From contig DISZ01000003.1 of the NCBI GenBank assembly GCA_002422085.1, forward strand, positions 1 through 64,000: a stretch of 64,000 nucleotides of DNA, read 5' to 3'. The stretch is from Rhodobacteraceae bacterium UBA6197 (GTDB lineage Bacteria > Pseudomonadota > Alphaproteobacteria > Rhodobacterales > Rhodobacteraceae). Within the stretch, counting starts at the first letter, position 1. Each line of letters begins with the position of its first letter. A program made the position numbers and the translations under genes. Positions 27,061-35,903 of this stretch are shown here, in pieces. A model generated the notes under the pieces. It ran no database searches, was not told the DNA's origin, and worked only from the letters and a program-made list of their open reading frames with translations.

Positions 27061-27424
27061 GGGCTACATCTGCTTGTCTCGCGAGGTTGGGCGACCACCC
27101 TTCTCCGCTCGCGAGGCTTGTTCTGACGGCGCCAACCGGCGCACTGAACGCCGATCAGATCTTCGTCGCGACCCACGGCAAGATTGAACGGGCGCAAAGC
27201 GCCCCGCGACGCGTCACCGAACGGATCCCCCGGGGGCCTCGGCGGTCGATGCCCTGGCCCTGCTGCCGGCAGCGGGTGAACCCAAACCGGCATCCTGGCC
27301 GACCGGGGCTTGCGAGCTTGGCAAGCGGCGGCCCATCGACCCCGGAGGGGCGGCAAGGATGCCCCGGGAAATCGCCGCGGCAACAGTGGGATAGCCCTGC
27401 GCCCTATGGCAACCCGGATGCGGC
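27061..27424. other. Intergenic region with a possible second transposase remnant
   Basis: No intact gene. On the plus strand, fragments such as DALALLPAAGE and GILADRGLRAW in different frames (about 27245-27320) recall the ALLP---G-LLADRGYDADW block of IS5-family transposases, but the match is short. The stretch is very GC-rich. It separates the IS6 remnant from the ThDP-enzyme gene. Confidence 0.3.
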
Positions 27425-29113
27425 TCACGTGGCCGCATTGGCCAGATCAGCGCCATTCAAGGCGGCTTCACGCATCTGCGACAGGGTCTGGCGCGGCGTC
27501 ACCGCCTCGGCGGAGATCGCCAGTTCCAGCACTGCCCCGGTTTTTGACGCCAGCGCCCGTTCGAAGGCCGCAGGGAAGGCCTCGGTGCTGTCCACCCGCT
27601 CGGCATGGAAGCCATAGGCCTGCGCCAGCATGACGAAATCTGGGTTCTGCGTCATCGTCGTGCCCGATACCCGCGCGGGGTAGTTGCGTTCCTGATGCGC
27701 ACGGATCGTGCCATAGATGCCGTTGTTCAGGATCAGCACGATCGGTTGCGACCCCGCCTGAAGTGCTGTGGCCAGTTCGGTGCAGTTCATCTGAAAATCG
27801 CCATCGCCCGCGAAACAGACCACGGTGCGGTCAGGCTCGGCCACCTTCGCCGCGATGGCCGCGCACAGGCCATAGCCCATCGCCCCGGACTGCGGCGCCA
27901 GCAGCCGCGCCTTCGGCCCGAACTTGAAGAACTTGTTGGGCCAGACGGTGAAATTGCCCGCGCCATTGGTCAGGATCATGTCCTCGGGCAGCACCTGCCG
28001 CAGATGGGCGCAAACCTTGCCCATATCGACAGCCGAGGGCAGATCCGGCAAGTCGAACCCCGCCTCATAGGCCGCACGCCCCTCGGCCCGCCAGGCGGCC
28101 CAATTGCCGCGAACCGGGGCCAGCGCGCCCAATTCGGCGGCAAAGGCATTCGGCCCGGCATGGATGCCAAGGGCGGGGCGATAGATCTTGCCGATTTCCA
28201 GATCCGACCCATGCACATGGATGATCTTCCTCTGTGGCTGGGGCGTGTTGAACAGGGTGTAGCCGTCGGTCGAATTCTCGCCGAAGCGGTTGTTGATCGC
28301 CAGGATCACATCGGCCTCGCGCAGCAGCGCCTTGACGGCAGGCATCATGCCCACCCCCGCCTCGCCGCAGAATGTGGGCAAGGTGTTGTCATACATGTCC
28401 TGATAGCGAAAGACCGAGACCACCGGAATGTCGCTGGCCTCGGCAAAGGCCTGCACCAGCGCCATCGACCCGGCCTGCCAGTTGCACCCGCCATAGAGGA
28501 TCAGCGGCCGCTGCGCCCCGGCCAGCATCTGGCGCAGGCGCGCCATGCTGCCCGGCGCGGGGGCGGGTTCGCTCACCTCGACCGGGCCGGTCAGGGCGGG
28601 CATGGTGGTGGCGGTTGCGAGCATGTCTTCGGGCAGCGCGATCACCACCGGACCGGGGCGGCCACTGGTGGCCACCGTCCAGGCGCGCGAGAGGATCTCG
28701 GGGAGGCGCTCGACCTGGTCGATTTCCACTGCCCATTTCGCCATCGAGCCGAAAACGGCTTTGTAATCCAGTTCCTGAAACGCCTCGCGGCCCTTCATGC
28801 CGGTGCCGACCTGCCCCACGAACATCAACATCGGAGCGCTATCCTGCATCGCGGTATGCACCCCTATCGAGGCATTGGTGGCGCCGGGGCCGCGTGTAAC
28901 CATGCAGATGCCGGGCTGACCTGTCAGCTTGCCCCAGGCCGCCGCCATGAGGCCCGCGCCGCCCTCATTTCGGCACATCACGAAATCCAGCGTTCCGGCG
29001 GTGTCATAAAGCGCATCCAGCGCCGCCAGATAGCTTTCGCCCGGCACGCCAAAGGCCTTGCGCGCGCCCAGCGCGACCAGAGAGTCGACAAGCAGCTTTC
29101 CCCCGTTTCGCAC
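27425..29113 (-). CDS. Acetolactate-synthase-like ThDP-dependent enzyme
   Basis: 562 residues of the acetohydroxyacid synthase/decarboxylase superfamily. The N-terminal pyrimidine domain has the catalytic Glu50 (CRNEGGAG). A central domain follows, and the C-terminal domain has the ThDP/Mg motif GDGDFQMNCTELATALQ ending in NN. It is the last gene of a minus-strand run with an aminotransferase, an AmaB-like dehydrogenase, a racemase and an ABC importer. It lacks any regulatory-subunit partner, so a true branched-chain biosynthetic role is less likely than a catabolic decarboxylase or ligase acting on a 2-oxo acid made by the aminotransferase next door. The exact reaction is not assignable from sequence. 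Confidence 0.85.
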   Translation of the reverse strand: MRNGGKLLVDSLVALGARKAFGVPGESYLAALDALYDTAGTLDFVMCRNEGGAGLMAAAWGKLTGQPGICMVTRGPGATNASIGVHTAMQDSAPMLMFVGQVGTGMKGREAFQELDYKAVFGSMAKWAVEIDQVERLPEILSRAWTVATSGRPGPVVIALPEDMLATATTMPALTGPVEVSEPAPAPGSMARLRQMLAGAQRPLILYGGCNWQAGSMALVQAFAEASDIPVVSVFRYQDMYDNTLPTFCGEAGVGMMPAVKALLREADVILAINNRFGENSTDGYTLFNTPQPQRKIIHVHGSDLEIGKIYRPALGIHAGPNAFAAELGALAPVRGNWAAWRAEGRAAYEAGFDLPDLPSAVDMGKVCAHLRQVLPEDMILTNGAGNFTVWPNKFFKFGPKARLLAPQSGAMGYGLCAAIAAKVAEPDRTVVCFAGDGDFQMNCTELATALQAGSQPIVLILNNGIYGTIRAHQERNYPARVSGTTMTQNPDFVMLAQAYGFHAERVDSTEAFPAAFERALASKTGAVLELAISAEAVTPRQTLSQMREAALNGADLANAAT

Positions 29114-29130
29114 GGCGTGATCCTTTCAGG

Positions 29131-30366
29131 TCAGACAGCCAAGGCCGCAGGGCGCAGGCTTGCCACGGCGCGGCCGAGGCGGGCCAGCGCCTCAGTCAGC
29201 TCTGCCGCGCTGGTGGCGTAAGAAATGCGGAAATAGGGGCTGAGGCCAAAGGCGCTGCCCGGCACCACGGCGATGCCATGATCGCGCAACAGCCAGGCGC
29301 AGAAATCGCTGTCGCTGCCGATCCCGTCGCCCTGCGGCGTTTGCAGACCCAGCACGCCCTGACAGTTGGCAAAGGTGTAAAAGGCCCCGTCCGGCATCGG
29401 ACAACGGATGCCGGCGATGGCATTCAGCCCTGAAACCACCATGTCGCGCCGCGCCTGAAACGACTGGCGCATCGTTTCCACCGCCTCTTGCGAGCCCTGC
29501 AGCGCCGCCAGCGCCGCCGCCTGCGATACCGAGGACGGACAGGATGTCGACTGGCTTTGCACCACCGCCATCGCCCGGATCAGCTCGACCGGCCCCGCGC
29601 CATAACCAATACGCCAGCCGGTCATGGCATAGGCCTTGGACACGCCATTGATGGTCAGGATGCGGTCGCGCAGCTCGGGCGCGATCTGGGCGGGGGTGGA
29701 AAAGGTGAAGCCATCGTAGACGATCTTTTCATAGATATCGTCCACCATCAGCCAGACGTGGCGATGCCGGGCCAGAACCTCAAGCAGCGGCGCGTAATCC
29801 AATGCCGAATAGCCCGCACCTGTCGGGTTCGACGGTGAATTCAGCATCAGCCACCGGGTGCGCGGGGTGATCGCGCGTTCCAACTGCTCGGCGGTCAGGC
29901 GAAAGCCCGCGGTGTCGGCGCAAGGAATCAGGACCGGCTGCCCCCCCGCGATCCGCACGATATCGGCATAAGAGGTCCAGAAGGGCGTGGGGATGATGAC
30001 CTCGTCGCCCGGATCCAGCGTCGCCATCATCGCGTTGAACAGGATCTGCTTGGCCCCCGCCCCCACGGTGATCTGCGCAAGCTCAAAGCCCAGCCCGTTG
30101 TCGGCGCGGAACTTGTCAGCGATCGCCTGTTTCAACTCGGCCGTGCCATCCAGCGCGGTGTATTTCGTAGCGCCGTCGCGCATCGCCCGTGCGGCGGCCT
30201 CCTTGATGTGGTCGGGGGTGTCAAAATCCGGCTCGCCCGCGCCCAGGATGATGACATCACCACCCGCGCGTTTCATCGCCGCCGCCCGAGCCGAGATCCT
30301 GAGGATCTCGGACACGCCAAGGCCGGCGATCCGTTCTGCGGGGCGGAAAGGGGTATTGCTGTTCAT
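29131..30366 (-). CDS. PLP-dependent class I/II aminotransferase
   Basis: 411 residues from ATG 30366. Aspartate-aminotransferase-like landmarks are GAGEPDFDTPDHI, the TNPTG-type motif as NSPSNPTGAG, DDIYEKIVYDG, and the PLP Lys in INGVSKAYAMTGWRIGYG. An Arg near the C-terminus (PYFRISYA) should bind the substrate carboxylate. The upstream ATG gives 109 extra residues that overlap the preceding dehydrogenase gene and are not real. It lies 7 bases after the AmaB-like gene. Candidate substrates are D-lysine or 2-aminoadipate if the island degrades lysine. Confidence 0.88.
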   Translation of the reverse strand: MNSNTPFRPAERIAGLGVSEILRISARAAAMKRAGGDVIILGAGEPDFDTPDHIKEAAARAMRDGATKYTALDGTAELKQAIADKFRADNGLGFELAQITVGAGAKQILFNAMMATLDPGDEVIIPTPFWTSYADIVRIAGGQPVLIPCADTAGFRLTAEQLERAITPRTRWLMLNSPSNPTGAGYSALDYAPLLEVLARHRHVWLMVDDIYEKIVYDGFTFSTPAQIAPELRDRILTINGVSKAYAMTGWRIGYGAGPVELIRAMAVVQSQSTSCPSSVSQAAALAALQGSQEAVETMRQSFQARRDMVVSGLNAIAGIRCPMPDGAFYTFANCQGVLGLQTPQGDGIGSDSDFCAWLLRDHGIAVVPGSAFGLSPYFRISYATSAAELTEALARLGRAVASLRPAALAV

Positions 30367-30373
30367 GTGTGCC

Positions 30374-31906
30374 TCAGATGTCGAACTTGACGCCCTGCGC
30401 CAGCGGCAGGGTGTGACCAAAGTTGATTGTGTTTGTGGCGCGGCGCATGTAGCCCTTCCACGCATCCGAGCCGCTTTCGCGCCCGCCCCCGGTTTCCTTT
30501 TCGCCGCCAAAGGCACCGCCGATTTCGGCGCCCGAGGGGCCAATGTTGACGTTGGCAATGCCGCAATCGGACCCGGCCACAGAAACGAACTGTTCAGCCT
30601 CGCGCAGGTCATTGGTGAAGCAAGAGGACGACAGGCCCTGCGGCACGTCATTCTGAGCGGCCAGCGCCTCGGCAAAGTCGCTATAGCGCATCACGTAAAG
30701 GATCGGGGCAAAGGTCTCCTCCGGCACGGGGCCGGTCTGGGCGGGCATTTCCACCAGCGCGGGGCGGACATAGAAGGCATCCGGCCCGGAACCCGCCTGC
30801 CGATCGCCGCCGGTGACGGTGCCGCCCGCGGCGCGCGCGGCGGCCAACGCGGCCTGCATCCCGTCAAACGCCGCCTTGTCGATCAGCGGGCCGACCAATG
30901 TGCCGCTGGCCAGCGGCGATCCGACCGGGACCGAGGCATAGGCCGCCTTCAGCCGATCCACCAACTGGGCATGGATGCTGTCATGCACGAAAAGCCGCCG
31001 CAGCGTGGTGCAGCGCTGGCCAGCAGTGCCCATCGCGGCAAAGGCCACGCCGCGCAGCGTCAGTTCCAGATTGGCGGTGGGCGCCACGATCGCGGCATTG
31101 TTGCCCCCCAGTTCCAGGATCGAGCGACCGAACCGCGCCGCGACCCGTGGCCCGACCGCGCGCCCCATCCGGGTGGACCCGGTGGCCGAGATCACCGGCA
31201 CCTTTGGGTGATCCACCAGCAATTCCCCCAGATCGCGCCCGCCGATCAACACGCGGCTGAGGTCCTTGGGGCAGCTGTGCCCGGCCACGCGAAAACGTTC
31301 GATGGCGCGGGTCAGGATCGCCTCACAGGCGAGCGCGGTCAGCGAGGTCTTTTCTGACGGTTTCCAGACCACCGCATCGCCGCACACAAGGGCCAGCGCC
31401 GCGTTCCACGACCAGACCGCGACAGGGAAATTGAAAGCCGATATCACGCCCACCACGCCCGCCGGGTGCCAGGTCTCCATCATCCGGTGCGCGGGGCGTT
31501 CGGTGGCGATGGTCAGGCCATAGAGCTGGCGTGACAGACCCACGGCAAAGTCGCAGATGTCGATCATCTCCTGCACCTCGCCCAAACCTTCCGAGGTAAT
31601 CTTGCCCGCCTCGATCGACACAAGCCGGCCCAGATCGGCCTTGGCGGCGCGCAATTCCTCGCCCAGCAGACGGACCAGTTCGCCGCGCTGGGGCGCGGGC
31701 ACCAGCCGCCAGTCCAGAAAGGCGCGGTGCGCAGCCTCAATCGCGGCGGCGGCCTCGGTCGGGGTTTCCTCGCGCAAGGTGCAAAGCGTCTCGCCGGTGA
31801 TCGGGGTGCGCGCGACAAGTTTGCCCTCTCGCAGCCGTGCCGGGGTGACGCCCAAGCCGGACAGAAGGGCCATCGTTTCCCGCGGCAACTGGTTCATCGG
31901 ATGCAT
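30374..31906 (-). CDS. Aldehyde dehydrogenase, ALDH7/antiquitin type (AmaB-like)
   Basis: 510 residues from ATG 31906, which follows GAAAGGA at good spacing. NAD site: FNFPVAVWSWNAALAL, WKPSEKTSL and GSTRMGRAVG. The catalytic Glu is in LELGGNN and the Cys in GTAGQRCTTLRRL. The C-terminal NVNIGPSGAEIGGAFGGEKE / GGGRESGSDAWKGYMRR block is diagnostic of antiquitin (2-aminoadipate-6-semialdehyde dehydrogenase), known in Pseudomonas as AmaB. The expected reaction is 2-aminoadipate-6-semialdehyde (in equilibrium with piperideine-6-carboxylate) to 2-aminoadipate. An AmaA-like oxidase that could feed it is encoded at 36932-38215. Confidence 0.9.
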   Translation of the reverse strand: MHPMNQLPRETMALLSGLGVTPARLREGKLVARTPITGETLCTLREETPTEAAAAIEAAHRAFLDWRLVPAPQRGELVRLLGEELRAAKADLGRLVSIEAGKITSEGLGEVQEMIDICDFAVGLSRQLYGLTIATERPAHRMMETWHPAGVVGVISAFNFPVAVWSWNAALALVCGDAVVWKPSEKTSLTALACEAILTRAIERFRVAGHSCPKDLSRVLIGGRDLGELLVDHPKVPVISATGSTRMGRAVGPRVAARFGRSILELGGNNAAIVAPTANLELTLRGVAFAAMGTAGQRCTTLRRLFVHDSIHAQLVDRLKAAYASVPVGSPLASGTLVGPLIDKAAFDGMQAALAAARAAGGTVTGGDRQAGSGPDAFYVRPALVEMPAQTGPVPEETFAPILYVMRYSDFAEALAAQNDVPQGLSSSCFTNDLREAEQFVSVAGSDCGIANVNIGPSGAEIGGAFGGEKETGGGRESGSDAWKGYMRRATNTINFGHTLPLAQGVKFDI

Positions 31907-31971
31907 GGGCAGGTTCCTTTCAGGTAGGCTGGGATGCCGGCGCAACGGCGACGGATCAAAGATCAGACAGG

Positions 31972-32703
31972 TTACATCGCGCCCTGATAGCGGCGCGGAA
32001 CGACGGCGCGTTCAACTTGGGTTATCATGGTGTTGAAATCAAAGACGGGGCGGCCCGTGGCCTGCTGCACCGCCTGCGCATAGGGCGGCAGGTCCGAACA
32101 TTCCAGAAGGATCGCCCCTGCCTCGGGATGGTCGGCCACCGCACGGCGGGCGACGGCGCAGACCTCGACCTCGATCAGGCGGCTGTCGAGGGTGCCTTTC
32201 TCCTCGAGGATGGCGCTGCGGAATTCGGGGCAGTCTTCCATCCCTGCGATGTGCAGCGGCAGATCTGCGCCCACCCCGCAGGCCGCGAAATGCGCGGGCG
32301 TCAGGCGCGCGGCATTGGCGGTTATGACGACCACGGGCCGCCCGGTGATCTGCGCGATGAAGGGGATCTGCAACAAGGGCGACAGGAAGACAGGGATGTC
32401 GAGTGCCGCCGCGACCTGCGGCTGAAAGATCGCCATGAAACCGCAGGCACCGGTCACGGCCTTGACGCCGCGGGCCTGCAGTTCCAGCGCGCCAGCGATG
32501 AAGGGGCCGGCCAGCGTCGGATCGCACTGGTTCAACAGCCGGTCGATCGAAGCACCTTCGACCTCGTGATAGCGCACGGGAAAGGGGTAGCTGGTGGCAT
32601 TGCCGACATTGCCGGGCACACAAGGATAGGCGGCGTCCAGGATCAGGATGCCAATGCTTTCGCCATACCATGACTGGCTTTTGCGGGTGATTGAGTAGAC
32701 CAT
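31972..32703 (-). CDS. Aspartate/glutamate racemase superfamily protein
   Basis: 243 residues. Two cysteines stand at the expected catalytic places of cofactor-independent racemases: VTGACGFM in the first half and ILLECSDLPPYA in the second. The middle carries FLSPLLQIPFI. Similar proteins include aspartate, glutamate and hydantoin racemases and maleate isomerases, so the substrate is open. Its gene lies between the ABC permeases and the AmaB-like dehydrogenase, which suggests it interconverts the imported amino acid's enantiomers. If the island is for lysine, this would be a non-PLP replacement for the usual PLP lysine racemase. Confidence 0.78.
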   Translation of the reverse strand: MVYSITRKSQSWYGESIGILILDAAYPCVPGNVGNATSYPFPVRYHEVEGASIDRLLNQCDPTLAGPFIAGALELQARGVKAVTGACGFMAIFQPQVAAALDIPVFLSPLLQIPFIAQITGRPVVVITANAARLTPAHFAACGVGADLPLHIAGMEDCPEFRSAILEEKGTLDSRLIEVEVCAVARRAVADHPEAGAILLECSDLPPYAQAVQQATGRPVFDFNTMITQVERAVVPRRYQGAM

Positions 32704-32712
32704 GATTGATTT

Positions 32713-33378
32713 TCAGATTGCCAGGCGCCGCAGGATGCGCCGTTCAAGGACCGCCACCAGCCGCGTCAGCGGAAAGGCGACAAGGAAATAGATCAGCGCT
32801 ATGACGGTAAACACCTCGACGGGGCGCGCGGTGCGGTTCGAGATCGTGGATCCGATAAACATCAGCTCTGCCATGCCTACCGCCGAAATCAGTGCGCTTT
32901 CCTTGAACAGCCCCACCCCGTTCGACAACAGGACCGGCACCGCACGCAGCACCGCCTGCGGCAACAGCACATAAATGGTGCGCGTCCAGGGCCCAAGCCC
33001 CAGCGCATGGGCCGCGTCGTATTGCTCGCGCCCGATGGACTTCAACCCCGAGCGGAAGCTTTCCGACATGATCGCCCCGCCATAAAGCGACAGGCAGACC
33101 ACCGCCGAGGTGAAGTTGGAAAGCTCCGTCCCCAGAAAGATCGGCAGGCAGTAGAAGATCCAGAACAACTGCACCAGAACCGGTGTGCCGCGGAAGAACT
33201 CGACGTAAAGCGTTGCCGCCCAGGCCACCGGCGCGATCTTTGAGCCACGCAGCAGCGCCAGCGCGAAGCCCAGCACCAGCGCAAAACCGAAACAGATCAC
33301 CGTCAGATGCAGCGTGGTGCCAAGCCCCATCAGCAGGGCTTCGTGATATTTCGACAGGAAGGAAAAATCGATCTTCAT
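32713..33378 (-). CDS. Polar amino acid ABC transporter permease
   Basis: 221 residues from ATG 33378 (MKIDFSFL), chosen because the upstream frame overlaps the preceding permease gene. HisMQ-type features: VEFFRGTPVLVQLFWIFYCLP and the ATPase-coupling loop GREQYDAAHALGLGPW. About five membrane segments. It pairs with the permease at 33386-34054. Confidence 0.88.
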   Translation of the reverse strand: MKIDFSFLSKYHEALLMGLGTTLHLTVICFGFALVLGFALALLRGSKIAPVAWAATLYVEFFRGTPVLVQLFWIFYCLPIFLGTELSNFTSAVVCLSLYGGAIMSESFRSGLKSIGREQYDAAHALGLGPWTRTIYVLLPQAVLRAVPVLLSNGVGLFKESALISAVGMAELMFIGSTISNRTARPVEVFTVIALIYFLVAFPLTRLVAVLERRILRRLAI

Positions 33379-33385
33379 GATGCCC

Positions 33386-34054
33386 TCAAACCCGCGCCAC
33401 ATCCAGCCGGCGCTCGACCAGCGCGGCCAACCGCGCGACCGGGAAGGACACGGCAAAATAGATCAGCGCCACGGTGGTGAACGTTTCGATCGGGCGGTAG
33501 GTTTCCGTCGCGACCTGTTTGCCCATGTACATCAGATCCCCGATCGCCACGAGTGCGACCAGCGCCGATTGCTGGAAAAGCGTGATGCCGTTGGTGATCA
33601 GCACCGGCAGCGCCGCGCGCAACGCATGGGGAAAGACGATGTAGACCACGCGCTGCACCGGCGAAAAGCCCAGCGCCACGCCGGCATCCATCTGTTCGCG
33701 CGGCACCGCCTGGATCGCGGCGCGATAGGCCTCGGCGTTGAAACAGGCAAGGTTCAGGCCCAGCGCCAAAATGCCCATCGGCATCGGGTCCAGATAGACC
33801 CCGAACAGGATCGGCACACAGTAAAAGAACCAGATCACTTGCACCAGAACCGGGGTGCAGCGAAAGAACTCGATCAGCAGGGCAAAGGGCGCGCGGACGA
33901 ACCAGTGCCGCGACATCACCAGAAGCGCGATGCCAAAGCCAAGGGTCAGCGCGATCACATTGGCGGCAAACGTCAGTTGCAGCGTGACCCACAGCCCTTC
34001 CATCAGGTGCGGCCATGCCTGTTTGACGTAGTGGAATTGAAGATCGTATTCCAT
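33386..34054 (-). CDS. Polar amino acid ABC transporter permease
   Basis: 222 residues, HisMQ type, with IEFFRCTPVLVQVIWFFYCVP and the coupling loop PREQMDAGVALGFSPVQRV. The gap to the other permease gene is 7 bases. The MEYDLQFHYVKQAWPHLMEGLW start is typical of this group. Confidence 0.88.
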   Translation of the reverse strand: MEYDLQFHYVKQAWPHLMEGLWVTLQLTFAANVIALTLGFGIALLVMSRHWFVRAPFALLIEFFRCTPVLVQVIWFFYCVPILFGVYLDPMPMGILALGLNLACFNAEAYRAAIQAVPREQMDAGVALGFSPVQRVVYIVFPHALRAALPVLITNGITLFQQSALVALVAIGDLMYMGKQVATETYRPIETFTTVALIYFAVSFPVARLAALVERRLDVARV

Positions 34055-34060
34055 CGCGCC

Positions 34061-34831
34061 CTACCCGTGGATGTGAAAGACGCGCTGGATGAATTCGCGG
34101 GTGCGCGGGTTCAGCGGATCCCCCAGCACCTGTTCGGGAGGGCCATCCTCGACCACGACGCCGCCCGCGCAAAAGATCACGCGCGAGGCAATGTTGCGGG
34201 CAAACCACATGTCATGGGTGACGATCATCATCGGCAGGCGCTGTTCGGCCAGTTCCAGCATCACCTGTTCGACCTCGGCCACCAGTTCGGGATCAAGCGC
34301 CGACGTCACTTCGTCGAACAGCATCAGCTGGGGGTCGAGCATCAGCGCCCGGGCAATCGCCACGCGCTGTTTCTGCCCGCCCGATAGGTGGCTGGGATAG
34401 GCGCCGGCCTTGTCTTCAAGCCCCAGCCGCGCCAGCAGTTGCATCGCCTTGTCGCGCGCCTCGGCCCTAGCCATGCCGCGGGTCTTGACCGCGGCCAGCA
34501 TCAGGTTGTTCAGGATCGAAAGATGCGGAAACAGGGTATAGTGTTGAAACACCATCCCCATCTTCTTGCGCACATTGGCATCGATCCGGGTCTTGCCGTT
34601 CAGGGCAGTGATGTAGGGCTGGCCTTCGAATTCGATGCTACCCTCGGTGATCTGTTCCAGCCCCATCATGATGCGCAGCAGGGTCGATTTCCCGCCGCCC
34701 GAGGGTCCGATCACCACCACCCGTTCGCCCGGCGACATGTCGAGGTCGATCCCCGACAGCACCTTGAGGTTGCCATAGGCCTTGTGGATGTTGCGAAGGC
34801 TGGCAAGGGGTTGGGTCTTGGCATCGTACAT
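34061..34831 (-). CDS. Polar amino acid ABC transporter, ATP-binding subunit
   Basis: 256 residues from ATG 34831. Walker A GPSGGGKST, Q-loop MVFQHYTLFPHLS, signature LSGGQKQR, Walker B LMLFDEVTSALDPE and switch His MIVTHDMWFA are all present. The Walker B sequence has DEVTS rather than the usual DEPTS, a small variation seen in related ATPases. An extended reading to 34915 would overlap the hairpin and the binding-protein gene and was rejected. Confidence 0.9.
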   Translation of the reverse strand: MYDAKTQPLASLRNIHKAYGNLKVLSGIDLDMSPGERVVVIGPSGGGKSTLLRIMMGLEQITEGSIEFEGQPYITALNGKTRIDANVRKKMGMVFQHYTLFPHLSILNNLMLAAVKTRGMARAEARDKAMQLLARLGLEDKAGAYPSHLSGGQKQRVAIARALMLDPQLMLFDEVTSALDPELVAEVEQVMLELAEQRLPMMIVTHDMWFARNIASRVIFCAGGVVVEDGPPEQVLGDPLNPRTREFIQRVFHIHG

Positions 34832-34854
34832 CGTGATCTCCAGCGCGGGGAAGG

Positions 34855-34874
34855 CCGGCCCGAGGGCGGGCCGG
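34855..34874. promoter_or_regulatory. Intercistronic hairpin between binding-protein and ATPase genes
   Basis: A perfect inverted repeat CCGGCCCG / CGGGCCGG with a 4-base loop lies 24 bases after the binding-protein stop. No T-run follows. As in the first ABC operon it probably stabilises the binding-protein mRNA or causes partial termination. Confidence 0.55.
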
Positions 34875-34898
34875 AAGGTTCGTGCAAGGGGATGGCGG

Positions 34899-35720
34899 TT
34901 ACTGCGCCTCGGCAATGATCTGGTCTATCGCGGTTCGCAGCATCACATCCATCTGGCCGGTGGCACGCAGCTCTTCGAGGAAGAAGTTCAGCGATTGCAG
35001 GTCCTGATACGACATCGACCGATGCACACCCATCCCCATGCCCTGACGCGACACCGCCGGTTCCGGGATCATGTGGGTGGCCCAGTCGCCGTTGGCGGCG
35101 ATATAGACCATGTTGGAATCGGCCGGGTCCGCCAGCACATCGCCCCGACCCGACATCAGCGCCAGCCGCGCCTCGTCACCCGACGGCAGGCGCAGGACCT
35201 TGGCGTTCTTGGCAAGCGCCGTGACCGCCTTGTCCATGTAGGTGCCCGACGTCACGATGACGGTGATGTCTTCCTTGTCGAAATCGGCAAAGGATTTCGC
35301 ATCCGCCGGGATCTTGGCATTGTCCTTCCGGTAGGCCAGCGACACCTGATCCGGGATGGCGGCGTCCGAAAACCCCACGGCCAGCGCACGCTGCGGCGTG
35401 TGGTTCAGCGCCAGCGACATGTCCCATTTGCCGGCTTGCAGGCCAGCGACGATATTGTCCCAGGTGGTGTCGACGAATTCATACTTCACCCCCAGAACCT
35501 CGGTCGCGTAGCGCTTGCACAGTTCGGCGAAGAGGCCGCCGTATTCCTTGGTCAGCGGGTCATAGCTGACGAAGGGCGGGTAGACGGCGGCGCCACAGCG
35601 CAAGGTGCCAGACTCCTGGACCTTGGCCCAGCTGGCCTCTTGCGCGCTGGCAGTGGTGGCGGCAAGGCCCAGGCCTGCAACAAGCGACAACGCGGCAACG
35701 ACAGCGCGGAATTTGGTCAT
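34899..35720 (-). CDS. Amino acid ABC transporter, periplasmic binding protein
   Basis: 273 residues with a signal peptide (about 1-26, ending ASA-QE). It has the SBP_bac_3 pattern LRCGAAVYPPFVSYDPLTKEYGGLFAELCKRYATEV, then GTYMDKAVTALA and MSGRGDVLADPADSNMVYI. It heads the catabolic run that continues through the ABC subunits, racemase, dehydrogenase, aminotransferase and ThDP enzyme. The expected ligand is the amino acid degraded here, possibly lysine or pipecolate. Confidence 0.88.
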   Translation of the reverse strand: MTKFRAVVAALSLVAGLGLAATTASAQEASWAKVQESGTLRCGAAVYPPFVSYDPLTKEYGGLFAELCKRYATEVLGVKYEFVDTTWDNIVAGLQAGKWDMSLALNHTPQRALAVGFSDAAIPDQVSLAYRKDNAKIPADAKSFADFDKEDITVIVTSGTYMDKAVTALAKNAKVLRLPSGDEARLALMSGRGDVLADPADSNMVYIAANGDWATHMIPEPAVSRQGMGMGVHRSMSYQDLQSLNFFLEELRATGQMDVMLRTAIDQIIAEAQ

Positions 35721-35903
35721 TCGGTCAACTCCCTGAAGGGCCGGTGCTTTCCCGAAACGGGCGCCCGGCTTGCTTGATGATTGCCCCTCGGAACCAATAC
35801 CCTTGGGGATGAACCATCAATGCGCTGCGGGTGGGGCGCTGGAAATCAAGGAATGAGACTGATTTCATGCGAGTTCGGAATGAACCCGGACGCCGGCCTG
35901 GCC

